From: Mesostigma viride
Lineage: Eukaryota; Streptophyta; Mesostigmatophyceae; Mesostigmatales; Mesostigmataceae
Assembly (NCBI GenBank): GCA_009746045.1
Contig: RPFO01000231.1
Span: 1,282,340-1,346,339 of the forward strand
DNA length: 64,000 nt
Reading direction: 5' to 3'
Shown: one piece after another, positions 22,501 to 34,500 of the stretch
How positions within the stretch are numbered: the stretch's first letter is position 1
Layout: the number at the start of each line of letters is the position of its first letter
Notes under the pieces: model-generated
Seen by the model: only the letters and a program-made list of their open reading frames with translations
Database searches by the model: none
Told to the model about the DNA's origin: nothing
Position numbers and translations under genes: made by a program

Positions 22501-25500
22501 CAAATTTTAGTAGGGCTGCACGCAAGCTACCTTTCAAAATTTTGCGCTAGTATGGAACGCATTTCATTCGTCTGGAGGAACGCTGCCCGCCAACTACCCC
22601 CGTTCAGAAAGTTCCGCCGAAATTTACCCGAGATTTGGAAATCTGAACGTCCGCGCAAATTTTAGTAGGGCTGCACGCAAGCTACCTTTCAAAATTTTGC
22701 GCAAGTATGGAACGCAATTCATTCGTCCGGAGGAATGCTGCTCGTCAACTGCCCCCGTTCAGAAAGTTGCGCCGAACTTTACTTGAGATTTGGAAATCTG
22801 AACGTGCGGTTGGAGTTTCGCGGGGAAACCCAAGTTCCCAAGTAATTCACCAATGACGCGCTTCGAACACTTGTCCGCTAAAACCTAAGCAGCCGCTCCG
22901 GCTGGCCACTTAAACGAAACTTGATGCTCCCGTCTCTAAATAATCTGTTGTTCCTGCACACACGGTGTGCACTTTTGTCACTTCCCGGCAGGAACATGTT
23001 CACCAACCAGCTGTCTGGCACGATTCCACCGGAGCTGGGTGATCTGTCCAGTCTGAAGAAGCTGTAAGGGTCCTTTCAACCCAAATCCTGTTTGAGACCG
23101 TAAACCCGCATCTGTTCATTCTGATATGACGTCATCATCTTGCGATGGTTGCTGCATGATATCGATGACAATTTTTCTCTAGAAGAAAGAACATGCAATG
23201 GCTGCTATAGTTTGTGCCTGACATACGTGGTAGCTTGCATGCCAGGGTGGAAGGTGTTTGCATGCATAGTTACGTGATTGCTTGCATGTGTGGATGGCGT
23301 TTGCATTCATGGATATGTGAATGCTTGCATGGGTGGAAGGTGTTTGCATGCATGGCATGAATGCAAACTACAATGTACAATGACAAGGCAAGCACCAAAG
23401 CAAGTGCAGTGGTGTGCACATGTGGGCAGCCCCCTTGACCTTTGGGGTCATGTATCCTTGATTCCATCCCTAAGCCGGTGGGGGTAACGCGTGTAACGAG
23501 ATTTGATACAACGTAGGCGAGGCTGCCCAGGTGGCCCCATCCACCTGGTGGTGCCCCACTCCTTCAGTGATCTGTTGCGAACTCTGGGGTGCGCTGCATC
23601 AGAGAAATAGATAGGTCAAAAGCAATGCAGCACCACCAGCACAATTTGCTAAAAAACTTAGTGGAGCCGGTCAGTTGCGTCCATATAATGAGCAGAGAAG
23701 GATAACAAGGCCTGGTAGCATATCTACAACCGGCTTCGCATCATAGCACAGAAGGCCGCAAAAGAATATTTTTGTCCATGTACTGTACCCACCTGAACGT
23801 CCTTATTGTCCAAGAACAGGAAAGTGTCTGTGATCCTCTGCTCCTCCAGGCACTCGGTGTGGGGCTATGTAACAGATGTTGCTCAGCCACTGCTGAGGCA
23901 CGTCGTCGCTGAACCAGGCCGTCTTGTTGAAGCACACAAGGCAGTCGGGGCCGTACTGCTTGATCTCGAGCTCGATGGCCTCGCGCTCCATGTTCTTGCC
24001 CAGGCCATGAAACACGAGCAACGGTAGTAGGGGCTGGATGGACAACACCCCAGGCTCGAGTGGGTCATGGGGACTGTTGCCAACACCAATGTGGCACACT
24101 CGTGCCGAGTGTCGACCTTCTTGAGGTTCCCAGCATCGACGAACGTGGAGTTGGTCTCCGCCAGCACCTTGCCATCAAAGTTGGGCGGATTCATGGGAGT
24201 CTGGTCCATGTTAGCACGAGCCCCAGGTGGCCTGCGCCCCCAATAGGGGTGTCAAAGGGGCTTGGGCCCGCTGTTTAGCCCCGCGGCGATGAATCCGTGG
24301 TGGAATCTCTTCAGTTTCGTGCGTGCCTCCTCTTTCATTGCGGCCCGTAAGTTGAAGGGCCACGCCGTCTCAATCGCCCCTCCAGGTGGCCATCTCAGGG
24401 CACCATGTGTTGCTGGCCAGGAACCCGACACCGACAGTTGGATAATGGTCCTGCACTTAGGTGTGGATGACACCGCACTTGTCTTTGTGGTTAATCGGCC
24501 ATTGACATTCCACAGGCTTCGGAGCAATATGTACGTCGCTTCCAAGGCAAATATGTATCGGTTTTCTGTGAATATAGTTTAATTGACGCATGCGGGAAAG
24601 ATAAGGCCGCTATGCCTTGGCCTGGATGTGGAAGGCTGTCTGCGACATGGGCTGACTAATTTGATCTGTACAAAGGGTTTCCTGCACGCCCGAATTTTCC
24701 TTGGATGACCCGGTTGTTTATAAGGGTCGGTGGCTATTAATTAGCGGTCCGAGAAAATGAATTGTAGGTTTTATACGACTTGCTTGCAAAGATTCGTGTT
24801 TGGTTGCACCAGCTGAGGTTAGGTGGGGACCTGTAGGGTCGGCTGGTTGCTTACACTGTAACGAATCTTTGGCTGATTTGGGTTCTTTAGTGAGTCGTGA
24901 TTAATTATTGTATAGTGTATTCGGACCGGCCCAAGGGGTCGATGGGCGAGTTTTATGTTTGTCAGTCTTGGGAACCTTGTACAACTACCTGTACAGTTAA
25001 CGCACTAGCCTGGGGGTGCGTGGCCACGTTGTTTGTAGTGGCGTTTTCAGCACTGTTCAGGCCGGCGTGTGACGCATGCCGGTGTTAATTAATTTAGGAT
25101 GATGTCAGCTTGTGTGTTGGCGGGCCATGCCTTAAGCAAGCTAGGCAGGCAATGATCCACAATTTTTTCTTTCACAATGGCGGCAATGGCCGCCTGTGCA
25201 AAATTGCACATTCTAGCGCGGGTTGCATCTGTCTTGTAGCCGAGGCAGATGGTGGCACAACCGCTAAGTTGTCCGACCAAGCATAGTATAGTTGGTCGTG
25301 CAACGGAAAAAAAATTTAAATTTACCCCCATGTCGTTTTTCCCCGGCTGCGGGTCTTTTTGACATGGGCGAAGGATGGGGCGCTACTTCGGCGGTTTGAC
25401 CAGCTTCGGCGGAGCTGTTCATAAGTTTCTAAAACAGCTCTAGTGTCACATCGCAGGCTTGCCACCTTGCAATGGTGCGTGGGACGTGACCTGGACTCCA

Positions 25501-28500
25501 AAGGTCCTGAACCAGGTTCCTGTCAGCAACGACCTGTTTTTTTAATAATTTTTTTTTTGTGGCGGCAGGTCAGTTGTCCAGCTGCCCCTGCCGAGGAGGG
25601 GTAGTTGGGGACAATAGGAGCCGCGCGAGAGTTGCGCTCCAAAGCTAAAAATGATTCCCTATTGCGAGACTCGAGTTGGGGAGGGCGTCTTAGGGAGGCG
25701 AGGCTACGCCAGACCTTTGTCGTTCCTTTTCGTCTCAGCACCTGCTGCGCCGCTCAGTCTATTATGGTGTCGTAAAACCTCTTTTATTTTTGGACGGTTC
25801 CGGAATTGCGAAATGCTGGCTCTTTTTGGGGGCTTGCTTTTGGGGTGGTCACCGGCTTGTGTCGCATTGTAACCAGCGGGCTTGCAGGGGTTAATATAGC
25901 CTAGCGCGGGCTGAGTCGCCATTTAAGATGTTGCGACACGCTCTTTCGCGCACGGTGGTCATGAGTTTAATCGGCGCCATGGGGTTGGCGCCAGGGGGGG
26001 GTAATTGGGTGGAGGCTTCTTGCTTCCGCGTGCGGATTGAGAAACCTTAAGGCCACTGTCAACTGCTGCATTTGTGGCAGGGCTCCACTTATTGTATTCA
26101 ATCAAATGCTGGTCTTCTTGGGAGCTCAGTGATCTTAATCGGTTTTCTCTGAATCCAGTTTAATTAACGCATGCGGGAAAGATAAGGCCGCTATGCCTTG
26201 GCCTGGATGTGGAAGGCTGTCTGCTACATGGGCTGACTAATTCGATCTGTACAAAGGGTTTCCTGCTGGCCCGAATTTTCCTCGGATGACCCGGTTGTTT
26301 ATAAGGGTCGGTGGCTATTAATTAGCGGTCCGAGAAAATGAATTGTAGGTTTTATACGACTTGCTTGCAAAGATTCCTGTTTGGTTGCACCAGCTGAGGT
26401 TAGGTGGGGACCTGTAGGGTCGGCTGGTTGCTTACACTGTAACGAATCTTTGACTGATTGGGGTTCTTTAGTGGGTCGTGATTAATTATTGTATAGTGTA
26501 TTCGGACCGGCCCAAGGGGTCGATGGGCGAGTTTTATGTTTGTCAGTCTTGGAACCTTGTACAACTACCTGTACGGTTAACGCACTAGCCTGGGGGTGCG
26601 TGACCACGTTGTTTGTAGTGGCGTTTTCAGCATTGTTCAGGCCCGCGTGTGACGCATGCCGGCGTTAATTAATTTAGGATGATGTCAGCTTGTGTGTCGG
26701 CGGGCCATGCCTTAAGCAAGCTAGGCAGGCAATGATCCGCAATTGTTTCTTTCTTACTGACATTTCCTCATAGTATTTGCACCCTGTCGGTTTTCAGGCA
26801 TGATTCGGGCGGGTTGCAAGGCTTGCTGTCAAAAATGAACAAACCTTCGCCGTTGTCGCACACTTTCCGCCTCTGGGAAACTTTGAAACACACCTCGGCG
26901 CTGACACAGGCACTGTTCTGTTCCTTCAGATGCACAAAAACAGGTTAGGTTACCCACTGCAGTCCCTCAGTATGTTAAGCTTGGAAATAGTGGGCTTAGG
27001 ATCGTGCCGGCGAATTCGGTCGAGTCTGAGTTCCTCTGCGAAGACAGTGCACAGACGGACGGTGGAAAACGCCTCCGCCTGGTGATCGAGAGATATCCCT
27101 GTCTCCAAAACCAGTTTGGTCTGCCTCTGAAGCCCCTTGTCACCCTTCTCATTGATCAGCTTCTGAAAAATGTTAGGCAGGGACGCTATCCATTGACTAA
27201 GAATTTCCAGATATTCCCTTAATCCATCTCTCACTTCGGCCGCCAATTTTTTAACGTTTCAAGGCACTCGCTCACCTCAACGGGATAGAAAACATCGGGG
27301 TCTTTTCGACCATGCCACGAAATCGGAGTACACAATTTTCACACTAACGGCGACCGCTTCCTCTAATAGGTGCTGAAGCTAAGGTCCATTGGAGTGCCTT
27401 CCTACCAGAGAAACAAGTTTATTACAATAAGTGTGTGCAGGCTTTAACAGTTGAGCCTAGCCACACCCTCAAAATCATTGTACAAGTCATTGTCAAGTTA
27501 GGCCAGTTCACCATGCTGGGGCCCAGCACATGCCCCCTTGGTCCAATCTTGTCCCCCAACAGCAGCGAGGGTGGGTGGGTGGGAGCTGCAAAAAGGCCTC
27601 CCTACGTTCACCACACCAAGTGCTCTAAGTACAGTACGGTGTGAAAATGGAAAACAAAGCTCATGTCTCAAGGCGCCGCGCCCCCCTCAATCAAGGGCGG
27701 GCACGGTTGCCAGTAGGCACTAGTTAGTACCGGCGCACCGCCGGTCCCCTTCTCTCTAGTCCTAAGTAACAACAAGCACCTTACATGGTGTAGGTGAGGT
27801 ACGGTAGAGCTACGCTACAGGCGGCAGATCGGCCCCCTTTGAGCCCGCCGCAACATAACTATATAATGAGCAGATATCTCAAAAATTATATACACAGTGT
27901 TGGTATGTGCTTTAAATCGCAACCACGTTTGGAACCTCCCGCGGCAGCAGGATGCATAACACAGGTGTCCGCCACTATATGTAAAACCATATACGTAGCA
28001 ATTAAGCTGGCTGCAGCCTGCCGCCTTTGTCATGCAGTTTCATCAGACACACTGGCACTCGCTGGTAAGGAGGCGACACACATAATTATGCAGCTCCCAT
28101 GGTGTAAGGGGTCGATTTCGAGAAAGACTGTTTCATACTGTATGTACAGATGTAGGCAGCTCGGTCACTTATCGGTCGGCCTGGGCTGCACATACAATGA
28201 CCTCGTCAAGCTAAACGTGGGGGTGCATCTTCAATTGTTTCGATACCAATATGCATTGGCCGAGTCGCCACTTTTCGTACAGATCGGTCCGGTCAAGAAT
28301 CGTAACCAAATTGTTTTTCGGTCCTCCCGAAAAGTTTCAAAGTTGTGATTCTTGTTGCAATACAGTGTGCTGGTGCCCCCTGTACTCCCGTCCATGTGCA
28401 AGAGCATACAGCGGAGCAGTAGATGACATGGGGTCCCATCCTCCCGTCTCTGAGAAATCTGTGGTCCTGCACGTACCGTGTGCACTTTTTGTCACTGCCC

Positions 28501-31500
28501 GGCAGGTACCTGAACAACAACAAGCTGTCTGGCACAATCCCACCAGAGCTCGAGGCTCTATTGAATCTGCTGGATATGTAAGGGCCGTTTGAACCCGAAT
28601 CCTGTTTGCAATCAGTTCGTTTTGATGATTTCAATGTGACGTCATCAAGCGCTCGCTATGTTTGCAGTATGTACAGTAATGCATGGTATGGATGACAAGT
28701 TCTCTCTGCACAGATGAAGTTACCTGCAGTGCATGCTAGGGTCCAAATGCTTGAAATAGGATTTATACCAAACAATATGTTGCATCGCTTTGTCAAACTG
28801 TAGCAGCTTACCAGCCCAAATTGATGCTGCAAGAAGGCAAGGAGCTGTGTCGTGCTGCGTCTACTGTTGTAGGTTTACAACTACATTTTTTTCATGCTGA
28901 ACACCTCCAATAATGGAGGCCCATGATCAAACTGGCCATTATTAGCAGGGTCCTGGTGCACATATAGACAGCGCCCGCATCCCGTCCATGTGCAGGACCG
29001 TTCGTCAGAGCAGCCGATGACTCAGGTTCCCATCCTCCCGTCTCTAAATAATCTGTTGTTCCTGCACACACGGTGTGCTTTTTTGTCACTGCCCGGCAGG
29101 AACCTGGTGGACAACCAGCTGTCTGGCACCATCCCACCGGAGCTGGGGTCTCTATCCAGTCTGAACCTGCTGTAAGGGTCCTGTCAACCCAAATCCTGTT
29201 TGCATTCTGACAGTTCATTTTGATATGACGTCATCAAGTGCTTGCGAGGGTTGCAGTACGGTAACGCATGGTTATGATGACAAGTTCTCTCTGGAACGAT
29301 AAAGTTACCTGCAGTGCCTGCTAGGGTCCTACTTGCTTGGAATAGGATTTATATCAAATAATATGTTGCACCGCTTGGTCAAACTGTAGCAGCCGGCCAT
29401 GCGGTAGCCTAAACTGATGCTGCAATAACGCAAGGAGCTGTACAGGGCTGCTTTGATGATGGGGCTAATATGCTGCAAGAGGAAGGAGCTGTATTTGTTG
29501 TATTTGTTCATTTGCTGTATTTGTATTTGTTGTATTTGTTCATTTAATTAAGGTTACACCTCCAATAATGGGGGCCCATGAGATTATCATTTGCAGGGTC
29601 CTGGTGCACACAATCACGGCGCCTATATCTCGTCCTTGTGCAGTACAATACATCAGACGAACGGATGGCATCCTCGCGTCTCTGAGAAATCCTTGGTCCT
29701 GCACATACGTGTGCACTTTTGTCACTTCTCGGCAGGGACCTGCGTACCAACCAGCTGTCTGGCACAATCCCACCGGAGCTGGGGTCTATGCCGGAACTGT
29801 GGTCAATGTAAGGGTCCAGTCGAACCAAATGCAGTTTGCAAGTTTATTTTGATATGATGTCATCAAGTGCTTCCGCTGGTCGCTGTACAGCAATGCATGG
29901 TATTGATGACAAGTTCTCTCTGGAACGATAAAGTTACCTGCCGTGCCTGCTAGGGTCTTAAGTTGCTTGGAATAGGATTTATACAAGACAGTGTCGCACC
30001 ACTTTGGCAACCTATATGGAGCTGCGCAAACTGATGTTGCAATAAGGCAAGGAGCTGTGCAGGGCTGCTTTGATGATGTCGCTGCTACACTGGAAGAAGG
30101 CAAGGAGCTGTATCTGTGCATTTACCGTTGTAGGTAACTACATCGTTCTCATGTGAACACCTCCAACAATGGGGGCCGATGAGCATACTGGCCATTAGCA
30201 GGGTCCTGGTGTACACATACACAGAGCCCATGTCTCGTCCTTGTGCAGTACAAAACATCAGATCAGATAATTACATTGGGTCCCATCCTCCCCTTTTTAA
30301 ATAAGCTGCACATAATGTCTGCGCTTTTGTCACTACTGCTATGCAGGTACTTGAGCAACAACCAGCTGTCTGGCACAGTTACATTGGAGCTGGTGTCTCT
30401 ATCGAGTCTGAACGACCTGTAAGGGTCCTGTCAACCCAAATCTTGTTGCAAGTTGATTATAATTCTCGATTATGACGTCATGAAGTGCTTGCGATTGTTG
30501 CAGTGACGCGTACAGTAGTATTGATGACAAGTTCTATCTGTATCGATGAAGTTACCTGCAGTGCCTGCTAGGGTCATTGCTTGAAATGGGATTTATGCAG
30601 TACAATATGTTGCACCACCTTGTCAAGCTGTAGCAGCTCCACAACCCAAACTGATGCTGCGAGAAGGCAAGGAGCCGTGTAGTGCTGTATCTACTCTTGT
30701 ATTTAACTACATGGTTTTCACACAGAACACCTCCAATAATCGGGGCCCATGAGCAAACTGGCCATTAGCAGGGTCCTGGTGCACATATAGGCAGCGCCCA
30801 CATCCCGTCCATTTGCAGGACGATACATCAGAGCAGCGGATGACATAGGGTCCCATCCTCCCGTCTCTAAATAATCTGTTGTTCGTAACGGTGTGCACTT
30901 TTTTCACTACACGGCAGGTACCTGAACAACAACAAGCTGTCTGGCACAATCCCACCGGAGCTGGGGTCTATACCTCAAGTGTATAACCTGTAAGGGTCCT
31001 GTCAACCCAAATCCTGTTGGCATTCAGTTCATTTTGATATGACGCCATCAAGTGCTTGAGATGGTTGCTGCATGATTTTTGTGACCATTTTACAGTACTC
31101 AGGAACGATGAACCTGCAATGGCTGCTAGGGTCCTTGCTTGGAGTAGGATTTATATACAAGAATTATTTATACAAGAATTATTTATATACAAGAATATTA
31201 TTCTGTTGCACCACCTCGTCAAGCTGTAGCAGCCCCACAGCCCAAACGGATGCTGCGAGAAGGCAAGGAGCTGTATCGTGCTGCGTCTACTCTTGTAGGT
31301 AACTACATTCGTTGTAATGCTGCTAACCTCCAGTCACTGGGGCCCATGAGCATACTGGCCATTAGTAGGGTCCTGGTGCATGCACACACAGCGCCCCTAT
31401 CCCATCCATCTGCAGGACCATACATCAGAGCAGCGCGTGATGTAAGGTTGATCCTCCTGTTCCTATTGGTCCTGCACATACCGTGTGCCCTTTTGTCACT

Positions 31501-34500
31501 GCTCGGCAGGGTCCTGGATACCAACAAGCTGTCTGGCACGATCCCACCGGAGCTGGTGTCTTTTGGAGGCTATCTGTATCTTCTGTAAGGGTCCCGTAAA
31601 CCCCAATCCTGTTTGCGAGTTCATGTTGACACTTTGTCATCAAGTGCTTGCGATGGTTGTGCATATAATAATATCGATGATGATTTTTCTTCGGGAGCAT
31701 GAACCTGGAGTGGCTGCTCTATTCTGTCCTTGACTGAAATAGGATGTACACAGAGCAATGTGTTGCACCACTTTGTCAAACTGTAGCAGCCCATTACACG
31801 AGTAACTCGGCCCCTGATATTTTGTAAAGCACCATGATCAGTCCCGGTAAGTTACGCTTGTAAATCCTGACAAATCCTGATAGCGTCCCGATAAATCGTG
31901 ATAACAACCTGATCAATTCTGATGAAGTGCTGAAAGTGCCTGAAAATCACCTGGCAAATCCTTCACGTCCTGATGAAACTGATATGTCGGGCACAATTTG
32001 GCAGTTTTCTCACGACCCCACAGCGGGGCAAAAATATGTCCGGGGCGGTCCGGGCCTCCCCCCCCCCGGACGCTGGCGAATATTTTTCTGGGCAAAACAA
32101 AATGGCAATAGAATTTCTATCATGGCTTAGATGCTTCTTTTAGTATTCTTACAAAACTGGGTTGCAGCGCCTCTTGTGAGAAAACCCAGGCAAAAAGGGT
32201 AGCTGATTTCCCTTGGAAGTTAAGGAGCAGCCTAAAAGTACCAAACACGTTTATGCATTATGCATCCATTTGCAGCCAAGCTATCAAGCACCAACAAGAC
32301 AAAATGAGGAAGATAATAACGGGCTATCAGTGTTTTTGCCAACGGACTGGTACTGTACCGGTGATTCTCCGGTATTACCGGTGCCCCCCCCGGCCGACCG
32401 GTATGCCATATTAATTAATTAATTAATTAGGGACATAACTCCGTTGGGAGTATATGTAGCACATAGCCCTGAGAAGGGGCATATGAGCCTATAATACATT
32501 CTAAGCTACTTCCTGCAAGGGTGGGAATGTAAACAACACTTGCTCTAGGTGCACCAGGGCACCCGCACCCTCATGGTCTATCACGCTATGCCCGGGTAAG
32601 GGGGGGAGCATGCCTGTGAGGGGGAAGATCATCATGGCTATACAAGAGCTATGGCATGGCTTCTCAGCAGAGAGTGACTCCCTGCATGGGCACAACATTA
32701 CTAAATAAGGCTAGGTATGCCATATGCCAAGCAGGAAACCCCCCCCCGTTCGACCGGTATGCTGTGTTCAGAGCAGGAACCCCCCCCCAGCTCGACCGGT
32801 ATAAGCTATTGTGAGTTGTCCGGGCTGCCCTGGTCGACCGGGAAGCTTTACATGCCGGCCGGGGTTCCCCGGTTTCCCCGTCAGACAGAACCGGTGCTTA
32901 TATACTGACTATAACACAATATCTATTTCTATTCGTAAAGGTTGACTATTCCCGGCATTTACAAAAAGTTTGCACATTGCTGCCATGCTAACACCTCCAC
33001 AAAATGTAAATGCCGACACAGCAGAGCCCTGCTGAATGCCCGACAAAAACCAGGGTGCAAGGGAATGAAATCTCGCGATCGTCCGATCGCAGCTACAACA
33101 TACCTTACTGATCAACATAAAATAGTAGTGCGTGACCCTCAGATGCAGTATGTAAAAAATAATCATGGGCAACGGCTTGTCAAGGCTAGGCGATTTTGCA
33201 CAAACATTGCTTGCTCGCGACTCTATCAGCTGTCGCCTGGCTGTCGTTCATGTTGCCCACTTAAAATACCGGTGTGAGCTTGACCAGCACAAATGTTGTT
33301 GCTGTTGTTGTTGCCACGCAATGGGCAGCAGAGATTTGTAGACTGTTGTTGGACGTACTACAGTAACAGCAACTGTTGAGGAGGGGCTACAGTTTCAACT
33401 TGTGAGTAAATCGATGTTTCGTACCCAAGTAACAAAAGGCGTGGGGCGGTGCAGCTCTGACCCTACAACGAATGGGTCAGCTCTGGGCAGCCGGCAAGTC
33501 CAGTCTGTCAAATGCGTAGACTAGACTGGTAGAGCGGGTAACAAATGCGCTGCAGACTGCAGACCTGCAGCAGGTAGGCAAAACGATGTGAAGGTGCTGA
33601 GCCGCCAAACTTTGACGAAGTTCACGGCAGTCGAGCCAGCTGACTTTGTTTTGCGTGTATTCTAATCCTGCATTATTTGATAGTGCGCTAGAGAAGCGAA
33701 TCATGACAAAGAAGAAAGAGCCCCCGATTCCCCTGGGCTACAAATTCAAAGACCATTTCACACGAGGCGGTGGCATTTTAACCTTGGCCGGCAGTGCAAG
33801 CGGTCGGCGGGCTTCGGGCACAGACCAGGTGCAGGCAGGCATCGAGTTAGAAGGGGACGACACTGATAAGAGGAATGTGGATGAGGGTGCCGTAGAGGAG
33901 GGCGATGCAGGTGGCTCAGCGCACGCACAGCCTGAAATCCATGGTGGTGGTGTTCCGGAGCAGGCCATGTCGGAGCAGGTTGTTTCGAATCAGGTTGTTG
34001 ACAAGCAGCGATCAGGGTGGCTCGACAACCGGCGATCAGGGTGGCAGTGGTTCCGTGCAGGCTGCCGAGCAGAAGCCTCCAGATCCGTCTGTTCCAACAC
34101 CTCGGGTTAGAAAGAAACCTCCAATGGCCTATGGGTGTAGGGTGCATGCAAACAGGCGGCATCATGTTTTCTAACTTACTTAGTCAGGCCGCGCCATGTA
34201 TGGTTGAGCCAATGTGAGAGCTATACACTGCCTACCGGCAATGCGTACTATGTTTTGTAGCCTCCTATTGTTACCATGTGCACATGCTTGTATGCATGCT
34301 AAGTTATCATCGTCGCGTGTCTTAGGCCGGCTGCCGGCTGCCGGCTGCGTATACCCCGGTATGAGAATCAGGGCACAAGCAGCCCACTAGGGGCCTATGG
34401 CAAGGCTTCAGAGTTTAGGATAAATTATATAACTGTATAAGAAATCCTATTGGGATATATATATATATTTTTATTCGCCACTATCCGGGGGGGGGGGCCG

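Noticed and set aside
24558-26753. LTR retrotransposon (two direct repeats flanking an interior)
   Set aside because: The repeats do not start TG or end CA, the 3' end motif lies before the second repeat, and other loci show free-standing copies with start plus end; head-to-tail elements explain it better.
27794-28348. 184-codon + strand frame
   Set aside because: No motif; it begins in unique spacer and ends in sequence merging with an LRR cassette intron; likely chance.
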